This document shows positions 35,407-43,584 of a DNA stretch of 47,258 nucleotides, in pieces. Source of the DNA: an uncultured Solobacterium sp. (GTDB lineage: Bacteria > Bacillota_I > Bacilli_A > Erysipelotrichales > Erysipelotrichaceae); assembly GCA_946415785.1 (NCBI GenBank), contig CAMKTV010000001.1:102882-150139 (forward strand), in the 5' to 3' direction. Position numbers and translations under genes: made by a program. Positions within the stretch are counted from its first letter, which is position 1. Every line of letters starts with the position of its first letter. The notes under the pieces are model-generated. The model was not told the origin of the DNA and did no database searches. It saw only the letters and a program-made list of their open reading frames with translations.

Positions 35407-36147
35407 TTAGAATATTTTTAATAATGACAATATTGCCAATGAGACAACACCGAAGACTGGTATTAGTGGCAATAAATATACAAAATTAATTGGTATCTTA
35501 TCATATAGTTTTTTTAAGATAAAATTTTCAGGCTCCATTGTATTTGAATAGTTGACATCAAGACACAATTTAGTTTTTCTTAATACCACATTAATTATAT
35601 GATCGATGAAAGTTAATATTAACATCCATAATGGACCCCAATAAAAATCAATTAGTTGAGGTTCATATAAGCCTAAAGTAAAGAATGATAAACAAGATAC
35701 AATTAATAAGCCATGATAACCAAAGAAACCATAAGTAGGAAATGATAAGAATTTTTGACCAATGAAATATTGATCAGGCATCAGATAAGCCAATAAAGAG
35801 CCAACTGATCCAATAGTAACACAATAAGCCATGATACCGGTATTTCTTGTGATACAAGCGATGATGCCCATAATAGTTGCTTGGTTGCATAAATAACAAG
35901 GCAGTTCATTAAAGAACGTTGATTCTTCTCTTGTCCTTATTAAAGAATATTTATATACTCTTAGGGCAGTATATTCAAAGATATGGAACACCAACAAGGC
36001 TTTGAATTTTGTATCAACGTCATAGTCTTTAAAGACAAGAGTCATTATTGTTAATAATGATGCGGTCGCAATGACATATATCCACCACCAAATATTAAAT
36101 ACATGCATTCTAGCTTCTTTTATTTTCATATTTATTATTTTACACAT
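35407..36147 (-). CDS. YwaF-like integral membrane protein (minus strand)
   Basis: Polytopic membrane protein of about seven helices. The motif FFNELPCYLCNQATIMGII matches the 'LP-x-x-L-C-N' signature of the YwaF/TIGR02206 family, followed by a Gly-rich helix (VTIGSVGSLLAYLMPD) and a conserved His in GFFGYHGLLIV. It is more divergent than the plus-strand relative at 25930. The start is uncertain: three in-frame ATGs (36147, 36129, 36108) and no good Shine-Dalgarno site. It is the only clear minus-strand gene in the window. Function not established for the family. Confidence 0.7.
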   Translation of the reverse strand: MCKIINMKIKEARMHVFNIWWWIYVIATASLLTIMTLVFKDYDVDTKFKALLVFHIFEYTALRVYKYSLIRTREESTFFNELPCYLCNQATIMGIIACITRNTGIMAYCVTIGSVGSLLAYLMPDQYFIGQKFLSFPTYGFFGYHGLLIVSCLSFFTLGLYEPQLIDFYWGPLWMLILTFIDHIINVVLRKTKLCLDVNYSNTMEPENFILKKLYDKIPINFVYLLPLIPVFGVVSLAILSLLKIF

Positions 36148-36217
36148 TGTTTAATGAGAATAAAACTATTAAAGTAAATATCGAACAAGAAGCCATTAAT
36201 ATAAAAGAATAATTTGA

Positions 36218-36223
36218 TATAAT
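36218..36223 (+). promoter_or_regulatory. -10 element very close to WYL regulator start
   Basis: TATAAT ends 9 bases before the ATG at 36233, and no Shine-Dalgarno site fits between; the transcript may be leaderless. Confidence 0.5.
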
Positions 36224-36232
36224 TTACTTGTT

Positions 36233-37204
36233 ATGGCAGAGAAGAAAATCAGTCCAATCGCTTTATTAGATATACTTACATCAAGAAGTGATGAAGATCA
36301 TATTTTAACTGCTCAAGAATTAATTGAAGCAATTAAAGAAAAATATGATGTGGATATTGAAAGAAGAACGATTTATTCAAATATTGATCTATTAAGAAAA
36401 TTAGGTTATGTAATAAGTGATTATGAAGATAATGGGAAAGGCTATTTCTTAGAAGAAAAACAATTTGAAAAGGGCGAAGTGTTATTATTATGTAACGCCA
36501 TTCATGCATCACATTTTATTTCTAAGAAACAAAGCTCTAAATTAATAAATAAATTATTAAAGACTTTAAGTGTTCATGAAGCAAAAGAATTTAAAGACAA
36601 TGTTTATTTGCCTAATAATCAAAAGAAAGAAAATAATGAATTAATGTACAATATCGCTTTAGTATCTGAAGCAATCAGAGATCGCAAACTGATTCAATTT
36701 ACATATAATCATTATGATATTAATAAACAGTTAATTTCGAATAGAGAAGAGCCATATATCGTAGAGCCAAGATATATTGTTTATTCTGATTCTCGACCAT
36801 ATCTTATTTCTACAAATAAGAAATATACCGACTTCACTCATTATCGTTTAGATAAAATCAAAAATGCTTTCTTATTAGAAGAAAAAGCTAAAATCTTACC
36901 AAAAAGAGATGATGCTTATGAATATGCGAAGAATAAATTATTCATGTTTAATGGTGAAACAGAAGAAGTTACATTCTTATGTGATAATGACATCATGGAT
37001 CATATGGTAGACTTATTAGGAGATGATTTTGTTGCGACACTAGTTGATGATAAGCATTTTGAAATGAGTATTAAGACAAGTAGAAAAGGCGCCATATATT
37101 TGGCTCAACAATATTTAGATTCTCTTGAAATTATAAAGCCAATAGATTTACGCCTAGAATTTAAAAAAGAATTAGAATTAGTATTGAATAGATATAAGAA
37201 ATAG
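36233..37204 (+). CDS. WYL-domain transcriptional regulator
   Basis: DNA-binding regulator. Seen: an N-terminal winged HTH (residues 1-65, with [16 protein letters not shown] as recognition region), a linker, and a WYL domain (about 145-215) with QFTYNHYD...[16 protein letters not shown]...[11 protein letters not shown]; the W-Y-L triad is replaced here by RPYLI, still within family variation. A C-terminal WCX-like extension follows (about 240-320). WYL proteins sense nucleic-acid or nucleotide ligands in several systems and often sit near defence genes; the nearest defence-type genes here are the AbiE pair 0.8 kb downstream. Its target is unknown. Rubredoxin follows by 10 bases and may be cotranscribed. 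Confidence 0.85.
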   Translation: MAEKKISPIALLDILTSRSDEDHILTAQELIEAIKEKYDVDIERRTIYSNIDLLRKLGYVISDYEDNGKGYFLEEKQFEKGEVLLLCNAIHASHFISKKQSSKLINKLLKTLSVHEAKEFKDNVYLPNNQKKENNELMYNIALVSEAIRDRKLIQFTYNHYDINKQLISNREEPYIVEPRYIVYSDSRPYLISTNKKYTDFTHYRLDKIKNAFLLEEKAKILPKRDDAYEYAKNKLFMFNGETEEVTFLCDNDIMDHMVDLLGDDFVATLVDDKHFEMSIKTSRKGAIYLAQQYLDSLEIIKPIDLRLEFKKELELVLNRYKK

Positions 37205-37214
37205 GAGGGTGAAA

Positions 37215-37373
37215 ATGGCTAAATATCAATGTGGTCCTTGTGGCTATGTTTATGATCCTGAAGTAGGTGATCCAGATAATGGTATCCCTGCAGGAACAGC
37301 TTTTGAAGATTTACCAGCAGATTGGGTTTGCCCAATATGCGGTGTTGGCAAAGAAGAATTCGTAGAAGCTTAA
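37215..37373 (+). CDS. Rubredoxin
   Basis: Small one-iron electron carrier, 52 aa. Seen: both Cys pairs, [15 protein letters not shown] near the start and [11 protein letters not shown] near the end, with the conserved YVYDPE, GD and PADWVCP stretches. The start ATG has a GGAGGGTGAAA site. It lies 10 bases behind the WYL gene and is closed by a terminator. In anaerobes rubredoxins feed superoxide reductase, rubrerythrin and other oxygen-defence enzymes; none is adjacent here. Confidence 0.95.
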   Translation: MAKYQCGPCGYVYDPEVGDPDNGIPAGTAFEDLPADWVCPICGVGKEEFVEA

Positions 37374-37401
37374 AATGTTTGTCTGATGACAAACATTTTT
37401 T
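37372..37401 (+). terminator. Terminator after rubredoxin gene
   Basis: AAAATGTTTGTC (37372-37383) and GACAAACATTTT (37388-37399), a 12-bp stem with a 4-base loop and T run. Confidence 0.9.
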
Positions 37402-37502
37402 ATGATAAAAAACTCTTGCAAATATAAAAAACAATGGTATGATAATCATTGTCTATTATAGACATCTTAAATTTTCAAAAAAGAGGAGTTTCAATTAATT
37501 AT

Positions 37503-37820
37503 ATGTCAGCAACAAAATCAATGACTGATGTCGCATATGACTACATGTCTAAAAAGAAGAGGGCGGTTAGCTTCGAAAAACTTTGGCAAGAAGTTTCAAA
37601 AGTGACTGGCATCTCAAATGAACATATCGCTCAGTTTTATTCTGATTTAAGCTTAGATGGAAGATTTGTTTCCCTTAAAGATAATAAATGGGATTTAAGA
37701 AACCATCGTAAATTCGCTGAATCACAAATAGATATCTCTGAGATAGAGGTAGAAGAAGATAGTGGTGAAGTATATGATGATGACGGAAACATTATCGAGG
37801 AACCAGAAGAAAACTATTAG
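37503..37820 (+). CDS. rpoE: DNA-directed RNA polymerase delta subunit
   Basis: Accessory RNA polymerase subunit of Bacillota that speeds recycling and affects promoter selectivity. Seen: a HARE-HTH domain (residues about 5-70: MTDVAYDYMSKKKRAVSFEKLWQEV... with SDLSLDGRFVSL and WDLR) and an acidic, disordered tail (ISEIEVEEDSGEVYDDDGN...), shorter than in Bacillus. The ATG at 37503 starts at the domain edge; a GAGGAG lies about 15 bases upstream, rather far, so a start slightly upstream cannot be excluded. It is a single-gene unit with its own terminator. Confidence 0.88.
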   Translation: MSATKSMTDVAYDYMSKKKRAVSFEKLWQEVSKVTGISNEHIAQFYSDLSLDGRFVSLKDNKWDLRNHRKFAESQIDISEIEVEEDSGEVYDDDGNIIEEPEENY

Positions 37821-37846
37821 GCACATCAGGTGCCTTTTGTTTTTTT
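37819..37846 (+). terminator. Terminator after rpoE
   Basis: AGGCAC (37819-37824) and GTGCCT (37830-37835), then TTTTGTTTTTTT. Confidence 0.85.
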
Positions 37847-37923
37847 AAGCTAAAGCACAAGAATATTAGACTTATAAAATGATTTGTTGAACATAATCAT
37901 AAAATTAAAAAGATATCTGAAAC

Positions 37924-37975
37924 TTGAATTTTTCTGTCGTTTAGAATATCATAATATTGAAATTAAATATTTCAA
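37924..37975 (+). promoter_or_regulatory. Promoter and candidate operator of AbiE-type pair 2
   Basis: TTGAAT (37924-37929), 17 bases, then TATCAT (37947-37952) make a plausible promoter. Just downstream an inverted repeat, TTGAAAT (37957-37963) and ATTTCAA (37969-37975), spans the expected transcription start, where an AbiEi-type autorepressor could bind. Confidence 0.4.
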
Positions 37976-37992
37976 ATATGTGAGGTATAACA

Positions 37993-38610
37993 ATGATATA
38001 TGACTATATAATCAAGAATTATAAAAGTGGTGATCCGATTTTTTTAAATGATTTGCCTTATGAATCAAAAGATTATCTTCGCCAGCAGATGAAACGTCTT
38101 ACTGATGAAGGAAAACTAGAAAGACTATATAATGGCATTTATTATCTTTCTTATTCAACAATACTTGGAACAAAAGGAAAGATGTCAATAGATCGTTATA
38201 TTGATAAAAAATATCTAAATGCTAGCGGAAATACAATAGGGTATATAACTGGACTACAACTTGCGAATATGTATGGCTTCACTAGCCAAAACCCTTCTTG
38301 TTACGAAATATGCAGTAATGAGGCAACAACAAAACAAAGAAAACAAAACATAGACGGAAATACTATTATTGTTTATCAACCCACAACAAAAATTACGGAA
38401 AAGAATAAATCAGCATTACAGTTTCTTGACCTGATGTCAGTCATTGATAAATATAGTGAACTCGAAAAAGAAGAACTTACAAAGAAACTACGTAATTATG
38501 TGGAAAAAAACAAAGTTGATTTCAAACAAGTGAAAAAGTTTCTTCCACTTTATCCTGATAAAGTGTATAGAAATATTTATGAAGGAGGATTGATGAATGA
38601 ACTGGTATAG
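37993..38610 (+). CDS. AbiEi-like / DUF6088-type antitoxin (copy 2)
   Basis: Probable antitoxin and autorepressor for the toxin encoded directly downstream. 205 aa. Seen: an N-terminal winged helix (1-55) with RQQMKRLTDEGKLERLYNGI, the strand IYYLSY that matches the 'G-I-Y' read-out of AbiEi proteins, then a C-terminal domain with GYITGLQLANMYGF. It resembles DUF6088 antitoxins, and differs clearly from copy 1 at 3176, so the two pairs are not a recent duplication. The start follows GTGAGG. Its last 14 bases overlap the toxin gene. Confidence 0.82.
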   Translation: MIYDYIIKNYKSGDPIFLNDLPYESKDYLRQQMKRLTDEGKLERLYNGIYYLSYSTILGTKGKMSIDRYIDKKYLNASGNTIGYITGLQLANMYGFTSQNPSCYEICSNEATTKQRKQNIDGNTIIVYQPTTKITEKNKSALQFLDLMSVIDKYSELEKEELTKKLRNYVEKNKVDFKQVKKFLPLYPDKVYRNIYEGGLMNELV

Positions 38611-39511
38611 AGAAAACAGAGAAGAATGGAAACAAATCATTGAAGCTGTAGCACTTGAAGAACACAGAAATGTGCAAATGGTTGAAAAAGACACACTGCA
38701 ATCAATGTTTCTGTTGGAACTTTCAAAAAGTAAATTACCATTTGTTTTTAAAGGAGGGACTTCTCTATCTAAAGCTTATAATCTTATTGATAGATTTTCC
38801 GAAGATATTGATCTTTCAGCAGAACGAAAGTTGAGTGAAGCGGAAAGAAAAAAAGTGAAGAGTGAGATATGCAAAATTGCAGATAAACTAGGACTTGAAC
38901 TCATTAATTCTGATGACATTAAATCAAGGCAAAGCTATAACAAATATATTTTTGAATACGATTCTCTTTTTAGTGATATTCCTTTCGAAATAATTGTTGA
39001 GACAAATTTCTTTCAAGCTGTTTACCCTATAGAAAGGCGTGAAGTATTGAGCTTTGTTGGTAGATTCTGCCAAGAGAGAAACATAAGATTTCCGATACCA
39101 TTTGAAGCAGCAATTGTTCAAATGAATGTTCAATCGTTAGAGAGAACTTTTATAGACAAAATTTTTGCTATTTGCGATTACAGGTTACAAAACATGCAAG
39201 AAAGAGATTCAAGGCATTTGTATGATATTGCAAAGATGCTACCTAATATTAAAATTAATGATGATTTGAAAGTTCTTGTTGATCAAGTAAGAAAAGATAG
39301 GATGCTATCAAGAAACAATCCTTCTGCTCAGCCTGAAAACAATATACCTAAAATGTTAAAAGAAATTATTGATAGCAGGTTCTATGAATCGGATTATAAT
39401 AATTTAACAAGAAAGCTGCTTTATGAAGATGTGTCATATGATGAAGCTATAAATAATGGCATCGCTTTAATTACCAAACTTGATATTTTTGAATATAGAA
39501 AAACCATTTAA
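38597..39511 (+). CDS. AbiEii/AbiGii-family nucleotidyltransferase toxin (copy 2)
   Basis: Growth-arresting nucleotidyltransferase. Seen: GGT at residues 53-55 in FKGGTSLSKAY, followed by RFSEDIDLS with metal-binding Asp70 and Asp72, and the conserved ERTFIDKIFAICDYR...SRHLYDIAKM block that marks this family. 304 aa is usual. The ATG at 38597 overlaps the end of the antitoxin gene, with GGAGG at 38584-38588. Sequence differs strongly from copy 1 (GGTCLR, EDLDFAI), so it belongs to a different branch and probably has different targets. Confidence 0.9.
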   Translation: MNWYRENREEWKQIIEAVALEEHRNVQMVEKDTLQSMFLLELSKSKLPFVFKGGTSLSKAYNLIDRFSEDIDLSAERKLSEAERKKVKSEICKIADKLGLELINSDDIKSRQSYNKYIFEYDSLFSDIPFEIIVETNFFQAVYPIERREVLSFVGRFCQERNIRFPIPFEAAIVQMNVQSLERTFIDKIFAICDYRLQNMQERDSRHLYDIAKMLPNIKINDDLKVLVDQVRKDRMLSRNNPSAQPENNIPKMLKEIIDSRFYESDYNNLTRKLLYEDVSYDEAINNGIALITKLDIFEYRKTI

Positions 39512-39555
39512 AAATATAATTCAAACTCTATATAATTGAATTAGGAGACTTGACT

Positions 39556-39894
39556 ATGGCTAATGTACTAATTTGTCCAAAATGTGGACAGGAATTAAAT
39601 GATATTACTCGTTATTGTCCATATTGTGGATTTAATTTATCTATTGAAGAGAGTCAAAACAATAGAAGAGATACCAACATATATGCGATTGTCGGCTTTG
39701 TGCTGGCTTTAACTGGTGACTTTTTAATGGTTTTAGCTGGCCTTATATTATGTGCCATTGGCATAAATAAAGCGAACAGGGAAGGCTATGACCTAAAGGG
39801 CTTGGCGCTAGCTGGTGTGATAATCGCCCCAATCAAATTATTTCTAATTATTATTTTCACAATTTTGTATCTTGGATTATTTTTTAGCTTATAA
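39556..39894 (+). CDS. Zinc-ribbon small membrane protein (DUF4190-like)
   Basis: 112 aa. Seen: an N-terminal zinc ribbon with two Cys pairs (CPKCGQELNDITRYCPYCGF), a short polar linker, and two hydrophobic hairpins (about 36-62 and 78-112) with the AIGINKANREGYDLKGLALAGVI stretch between them, typical of DUF4190-type proteins. The start is the ATG at 39556 (AGGAG 8 bases upstream) rather than the TTG six bases earlier. A TATAAT lies at 39531-39536. Role unknown; such proteins are common in Bacillota. Confidence 0.8.
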   Translation: MANVLICPKCGQELNDITRYCPYCGFNLSIEESQNNRRDTNIYAIVGFVLALTGDFLMVLAGLILCAIGINKANREGYDLKGLALAGVIIAPIKLFLIIIFTILYLGLFFSL

Positions 39895-39928
39895 AATTGG
39901 TGTTAAAACAGCACTTTGTGAAAAATAG

Positions 39929-39975
39929 TTGAAAGTTCAAGCAAAATAGTTGAAATTTCAACTTTTTATTATAAA
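39929..39975 (+). promoter_or_regulatory. Two tandem MarR-type operators over the nrdG-fusion promoter
   Basis: TTGAAAGTTCAA (39929-39940, near-perfect) and AGTTGAAATTTCAACT (39948-39963, perfect 16-bp palindrome), with centres 21 bases apart, two helical turns. The second covers the likely -35/spacer region of a promoter with -10 TATAAA (39970-39975). Each is preceded by AAAATAGTTGAAA, so the pair also forms a direct repeat. The palindromes match the TTGAAA/TTTCAA half-sites known for MarR proteins, and the gene they control encodes a MarR-like domain. Confidence 0.7.
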
Positions 39976-39994
39976 ATGATAGTACACGGTTGCT

Positions 39995-41140
39995 ATGGAA
40001 AACAAATTTATCGGACTAGATTCTTCTATTTTATATCGCTGTAATCAAAAATATTATGATAAAGTATTACAGAATTATGGTATTGGTTACACCCAATTAG
40101 CATTAATAATGGTAATCTATGAAAATGAAGGAATCACGATGAATGAACTGGCCTTAAAGGGCAGTTTCGATAAAGGAACCATCACCAAATCTATTCAAAA
40201 GCTTGAACAATTAGATTATGTAAGAATTGAAGCTAATGATAGTGATAAACGAATTAAACTTCTTTATACTAGCGATAAAGTAAGAGAAATTTTGCCTAAA
40301 CTGTATATGTTAAGGCAAGAATGGAATGAATATCTCTTAGCTGATTTAAGTGAAGAAGAAAAAGATGCTTACTTCTATGCAATTTCTAAAATGATAGAAA
40401 AAGCTAGAGAATACAATCTTCATGAACAAAATGAAAACAGTGTAAAGATATATGGGCTACAAAAATTAACCTTATTAGATTATCCAGGAAAGATGGCGGC
40501 CACAATCTTTACTGGAGGATGTAATTTCCGTTGTCCATTCTGTCATAATCGTTCGCTTGTCTTTCTAAATGAAAATGAAGGCGAAATAAATGTTGAAGCG
40601 ATATTTGAATATCTTGAACAAAGAAAGAATATGCTAGATGGCATATGTATTACAGGAGGGGAACCATTATTACATAATGGCTTAGAAGATTTTATAAGAA
40701 GAATAAAAGATATCGGTCTAAAAGTAAAACTAGACACTAATGGTTCACAATTTGAACGTCTAAAAGATTTAGTTGAAAAAGGATTGATAGACTATGTAGC
40801 CATGGATGTGAAGAACACAAAAGAAAGATATGCACTTACGATTGGACTTGAACAATATGACATCAGTGATATTGAAAAGAGTGTTGAATATTTAAAACAA
40901 GACCATGTCGATTATGAATTTAGAACGACCATTGTCAAAGAATTCCATGAAGAAACTGATTTCAAAAAGATGGGCGAATGGCTCCGAGGTGCTAAGCGTT
41001 ACTATCTACAAAACTTTGAGGAACAAGAAACTTGTATTAAAAAAGGACTTCATGAAATTGGAACAGATAAATTAAAAGAAATTGAAAATATATTGAAAGA
41101 TTATGTAAAAGAAATTGCCATAAGAGGCATCAAAGAATAA
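39995..41140 (+). CDS. Fusion of MarR-type regulator and anaerobic RNR-activating radical SAM enzyme (NrdG-like)
   Basis: Two-domain protein. Residues about 1-145 are a MarR-family winged helix dimer domain (SSILYRCNQKYYDKVL...YTQLALIMVIYENEGITMNELAL, wing and RKRIKLLYTS-like region at DSDKRIKLLY). Residues about 150-381 are a radical SAM activase with the 4Fe-4S motif at Cys176, Cys180 and Cys183 (GGCNFRCPFCHN) and SAM-binding TGGEPL, of the NrdG2/TIGR02495 type. It would generate the glycyl radical on NrdD encoded 15 bases downstream. Two MarR-type palindromes sit over its promoter, so it probably represses itself. The 5' leader seems very short, with no clear Shine-Dalgarno site. The fusion is unusual; a sequencing join is unlikely because the frame is continuous. 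Confidence 0.88.
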   Translation: MENKFIGLDSSILYRCNQKYYDKVLQNYGIGYTQLALIMVIYENEGITMNELALKGSFDKGTITKSIQKLEQLDYVRIEANDSDKRIKLLYTSDKVREILPKLYMLRQEWNEYLLADLSEEEKDAYFYAISKMIEKAREYNLHEQNENSVKIYGLQKLTLLDYPGKMAATIFTGGCNFRCPFCHNRSLVFLNENEGEINVEAIFEYLEQRKNMLDGICITGGEPLLHNGLEDFIRRIKDIGLKVKLDTNGSQFERLKDLVEKGLIDYVAMDVKNTKERYALTIGLEQYDISDIEKSVEYLKQDHVDYEFRTTIVKEFHEETDFKKMGEWLRGAKRYYLQNFEEQETCIKKGLHEIGTDKLKEIENILKDYVKEIAIRGIKE

Positions 41141-41155
41141 AAGGGGAGGTTAAAT

Positions 41156-43543
41156 ATGTATCAAGTAATTAAAAGAGACGGAACGATTGTAGAATTCAAT
41201 GTAGAAAAGATTGCGTCTGCCATTGAAAAAGCTTTTGAAGCAGTAGGAAGAGAAAGCCATCCAAGTGTTATTGACATGTTGGCACTAAGAACATGTGCTG
41301 ATTTTGATAGTAAAGTAAAAGATGGCAAAGTTACAGTTGAAGACATTCAAGATAGTGTTGAAAAAACTTTATCTGATGCTAACTTCGCAGATGTAGCAAA
41401 AGCATATATCTTATATCGTAAGCAAAGAGAAAAAGCGAGAAATATTCGTGCCACAATGCTAGACTATAAGGACCTAGTAAATTCTTATGTTGATTCAATT
41501 GACTGGCGCGTTAAAGAGAATTCAACTGTTACTTATTCTGTAGGTGGTTTAATTCTTTCTAACTCTGGTGCTATTACAGCTAACTATTGGTTAAGTGAAA
41601 TCTATGATGAAGAAATTGCTAATGCTCATAGAAACTGTGATGTTCATATTCATGACTTAAGTATGCTTACAGGTTATTGCGCTGGTTGGTCATTAAAACA
41701 ATTAATCCAAGAAGGTTTAGGTGGCATCAATGGTAAGATTACTTCTTCTCCAGCAAACCATTTATCTACATTATGTAACCAGATGGTAAACTTCTTAGGC
41801 ATCATGCAAAATGAATGGGCTGGCGCTCAAGCATTCTCTTCATTTGATACATATTTAGCACCATTTGTAAAAGTTGATAATCTTGACTATAAATCTGTTA
41901 AACAAAATATTCAATCATTTATTTATGGTGTAAATACTCCTTCTCGTTGGGGAACACAGGCTCCATTTACTAATATCACATTAGACTGGACAGTACCTGA
42001 TGATTTAGCTGATCAATATTGTATCGTCGGCGGTAAAGAATTAGATTTCAAATATAAAGATTGTAAGAAAGAAATGGATATGATTAATAAAGCCTTCATC
42101 GAAGTTATGTTAGAAGGTGATGCTAATGGCAGAGGCTTCCAATATCCAATTCCTACATATTCAATCACAAGAGAATTTGACTGGTCAGAAACAGAGAATA
42201 ATAAATTATTATTTGATATGACCGCAAAATATGGTACACCTTATTTCTCTAACTATGTAAATTCTGATATGAAACCAAGTGATATCAGATCTATGTGCTG
42301 TCGTTTAAGACTTGACTTAAGAGAATTAAGAAAGAAATCTGGTGGTTTCTTCGGTTCAGGTGAATCTACAGGTTCAGTTGGTGTTGTAACTATCAATATG
42401 CCAAAACTTGCTTATTTAGCAGAATCAGAAGAAGATTTCTATAGACGTTTAGATAAGATTATGGACATAAGTGCTAGATCATTACATGTAAAAAGAGAAG
42501 TTATCACTAAATTATTAGAAAATGGTCTATATCCTTATACAAAGAGATATTTAGGAACATTCAACAATCACTTCTCAACTATTGGTCTAGTTGGCATGAA
42601 TGAAGCATGTAAGAATGCTAAATGGATTAGAAAAGATTTAACTGATAAACAATCTCAAGAATTCACAAAAGACGTATTGAATCACATGAGAGATCGTTTA
42701 ATCCAATACCAAGAACAATATGGTGATTTATACAACCTTGAAGCTACACCTGCTGAATCAACAGCATACCGTTTAGCTAAACATGATAAGAAGATGTTCC
42801 CAGATATTATCACTGCTAATGATGATTCTGGTGTTCCATATTATACTAACTCTTCACATCTTCCAGTTGGCTTTACAAGTGATATCTTTGAAGCGTTAGA
42901 TGTTCAAGATGAACTTCAAACTCTATATACATCAGGCACAGTATTCCATACATTCTTAGGTGAAAAACTTCCTGACTGGAAAGCTGCCGCAAATCTGGTA
43001 AAGAAGATTTCTGATAACTATCGTCTTCCTTACTACACACTTTCACCAACATATTCAATCTGTCCAGATCATGGATATATTAAAGGTGAAACTTATATTT
43101 GTCCTGAATGTGGTAAGAAGACTGAAGTATGGAGCAGAATTACTGGTTACTATCGTCCAATTCAAAACTGGAATGATGGTAAGGCTCAAGAATTCCAAGA
43201 TCGTCAAGAATATATTTCTGAAAAATCAGTATTAAAAGCTAAAGAAGTAATGTCTGATTTAAGAGCGGCAGTTGATAAGGCTAACCAAGAAGAAAAAGAA
43301 GCAGTTCCAACTAATGACATCTTAACAATCTATGTTCAAGACCATTGTCCAAAATGTAAAGGTGCTGAACAAAGATTAGAATTAAGTGGTGTTGAACATA
43401 AAGTCGTAAACTGCAGCCAAAACATGGATGAAGCAAGAAGACTTAATTTAACGGAAACACCTACAATCATCGATCCTGATGGCACAAGATTTGTGGGAGC
43501 TAATGCTGCTGCTGATTGGCTAAAATATCACAATCAACATTAA
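41156..43543 (+). CDS. nrdD: Anaerobic (class III) ribonucleoside-triphosphate reductase with C-terminal redoxin domain
   Basis: Oxygen-independent reduction of ribonucleotides. Seen: an N-terminal ATP-cone (1-95, RDGTIVEFNVEKI...), the catalytic barrel with GYCAGWSLKQLI and SMCCRLRLDL active-site Cys regions and a FFGSGESTGSVGVVTINMP stretch, a zinc site with the pairs CPDHG.../CPECG, and the glycyl-radical loop RITGYYRP with Gly664. Unusual: residues about 725-795 form a glutaredoxin/NrdH-like domain with C731-P-K-C734 (YVQDHCPKCKGAEQRL) and TPTIIDPDG, which would deliver electrons directly. It follows the activase gene by 15 bases (GGGGAGG site) and is closed by a terminator before the flavoprotein gene. 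Confidence 0.95.
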   Translation: MYQVIKRDGTIVEFNVEKIASAIEKAFEAVGRESHPSVIDMLALRTCADFDSKVKDGKVTVEDIQDSVEKTLSDANFADVAKAYILYRKQREKARNIRATMLDYKDLVNSYVDSIDWRVKENSTVTYSVGGLILSNSGAITANYWLSEIYDEEIANAHRNCDVHIHDLSMLTGYCAGWSLKQLIQEGLGGINGKITSSPANHLSTLCNQMVNFLGIMQNEWAGAQAFSSFDTYLAPFVKVDNLDYKSVKQNIQSFIYGVNTPSRWGTQAPFTNITLDWTVPDDLADQYCIVGGKELDFKYKDCKKEMDMINKAFIEVMLEGDANGRGFQYPIPTYSITREFDWSETENNKLLFDMTAKYGTPYFSNYVNSDMKPSDIRSMCCRLRLDLRELRKKSGGFFGSGESTGSVGVVTINMPKLAYLAESEEDFYRRLDKIMDISARSLHVKREVITKLLENGLYPYTKRYLGTFNNHFSTIGLVGMNEACKNAKWIRKDLTDKQSQEFTKDVLNHMRDRLIQYQEQYGDLYNLEATPAESTAYRLAKHDKKMFPDIITANDDSGVPYYTNSSHLPVGFTSDIFEALDVQDELQTLYTSGTVFHTFLGEKLPDWKAAANLVKKISDNYRLPYYTLSPTYSICPDHGYIKGETYICPECGKKTEVWSRITGYYRPIQNWNDGKAQEFQDRQEYISEKSVLKAKEVMSDLRAAVDKANQEEKEAVPTNDILTIYVQDHCPKCKGAEQRLELSGVEHKVVNCSQNMDEARRLNLTETPTIIDPDGTRFVGANAAADWLKYHNQH

Positions 43544-43546
43544 TAA

Positions 43547-43569
43547 AAGAGCCCGCAGTAGCGGGCTTT
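43547..43569 (+). terminator. GC-rich hairpin between nrdD and the flavoprotein gene
   Basis: AGCCCGC (43550-43556) and GCGGGCT (43561-43567) around AGTA, then TTAATT; a short T run, so read-through into the reductase gene is possible. Confidence 0.75.
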
Positions 43570-43584
43570 AATTAAAGGAGTTTT

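Noticed and set aside
41156-43543. Redoxin domain on NrdD as a sequencing fusion of two genes
   Set aside because: The frame is continuous with a Glu/Ala-rich linker, no stop, start or Shine-Dalgarno site at the joint, and the terminator lies after the redoxin.
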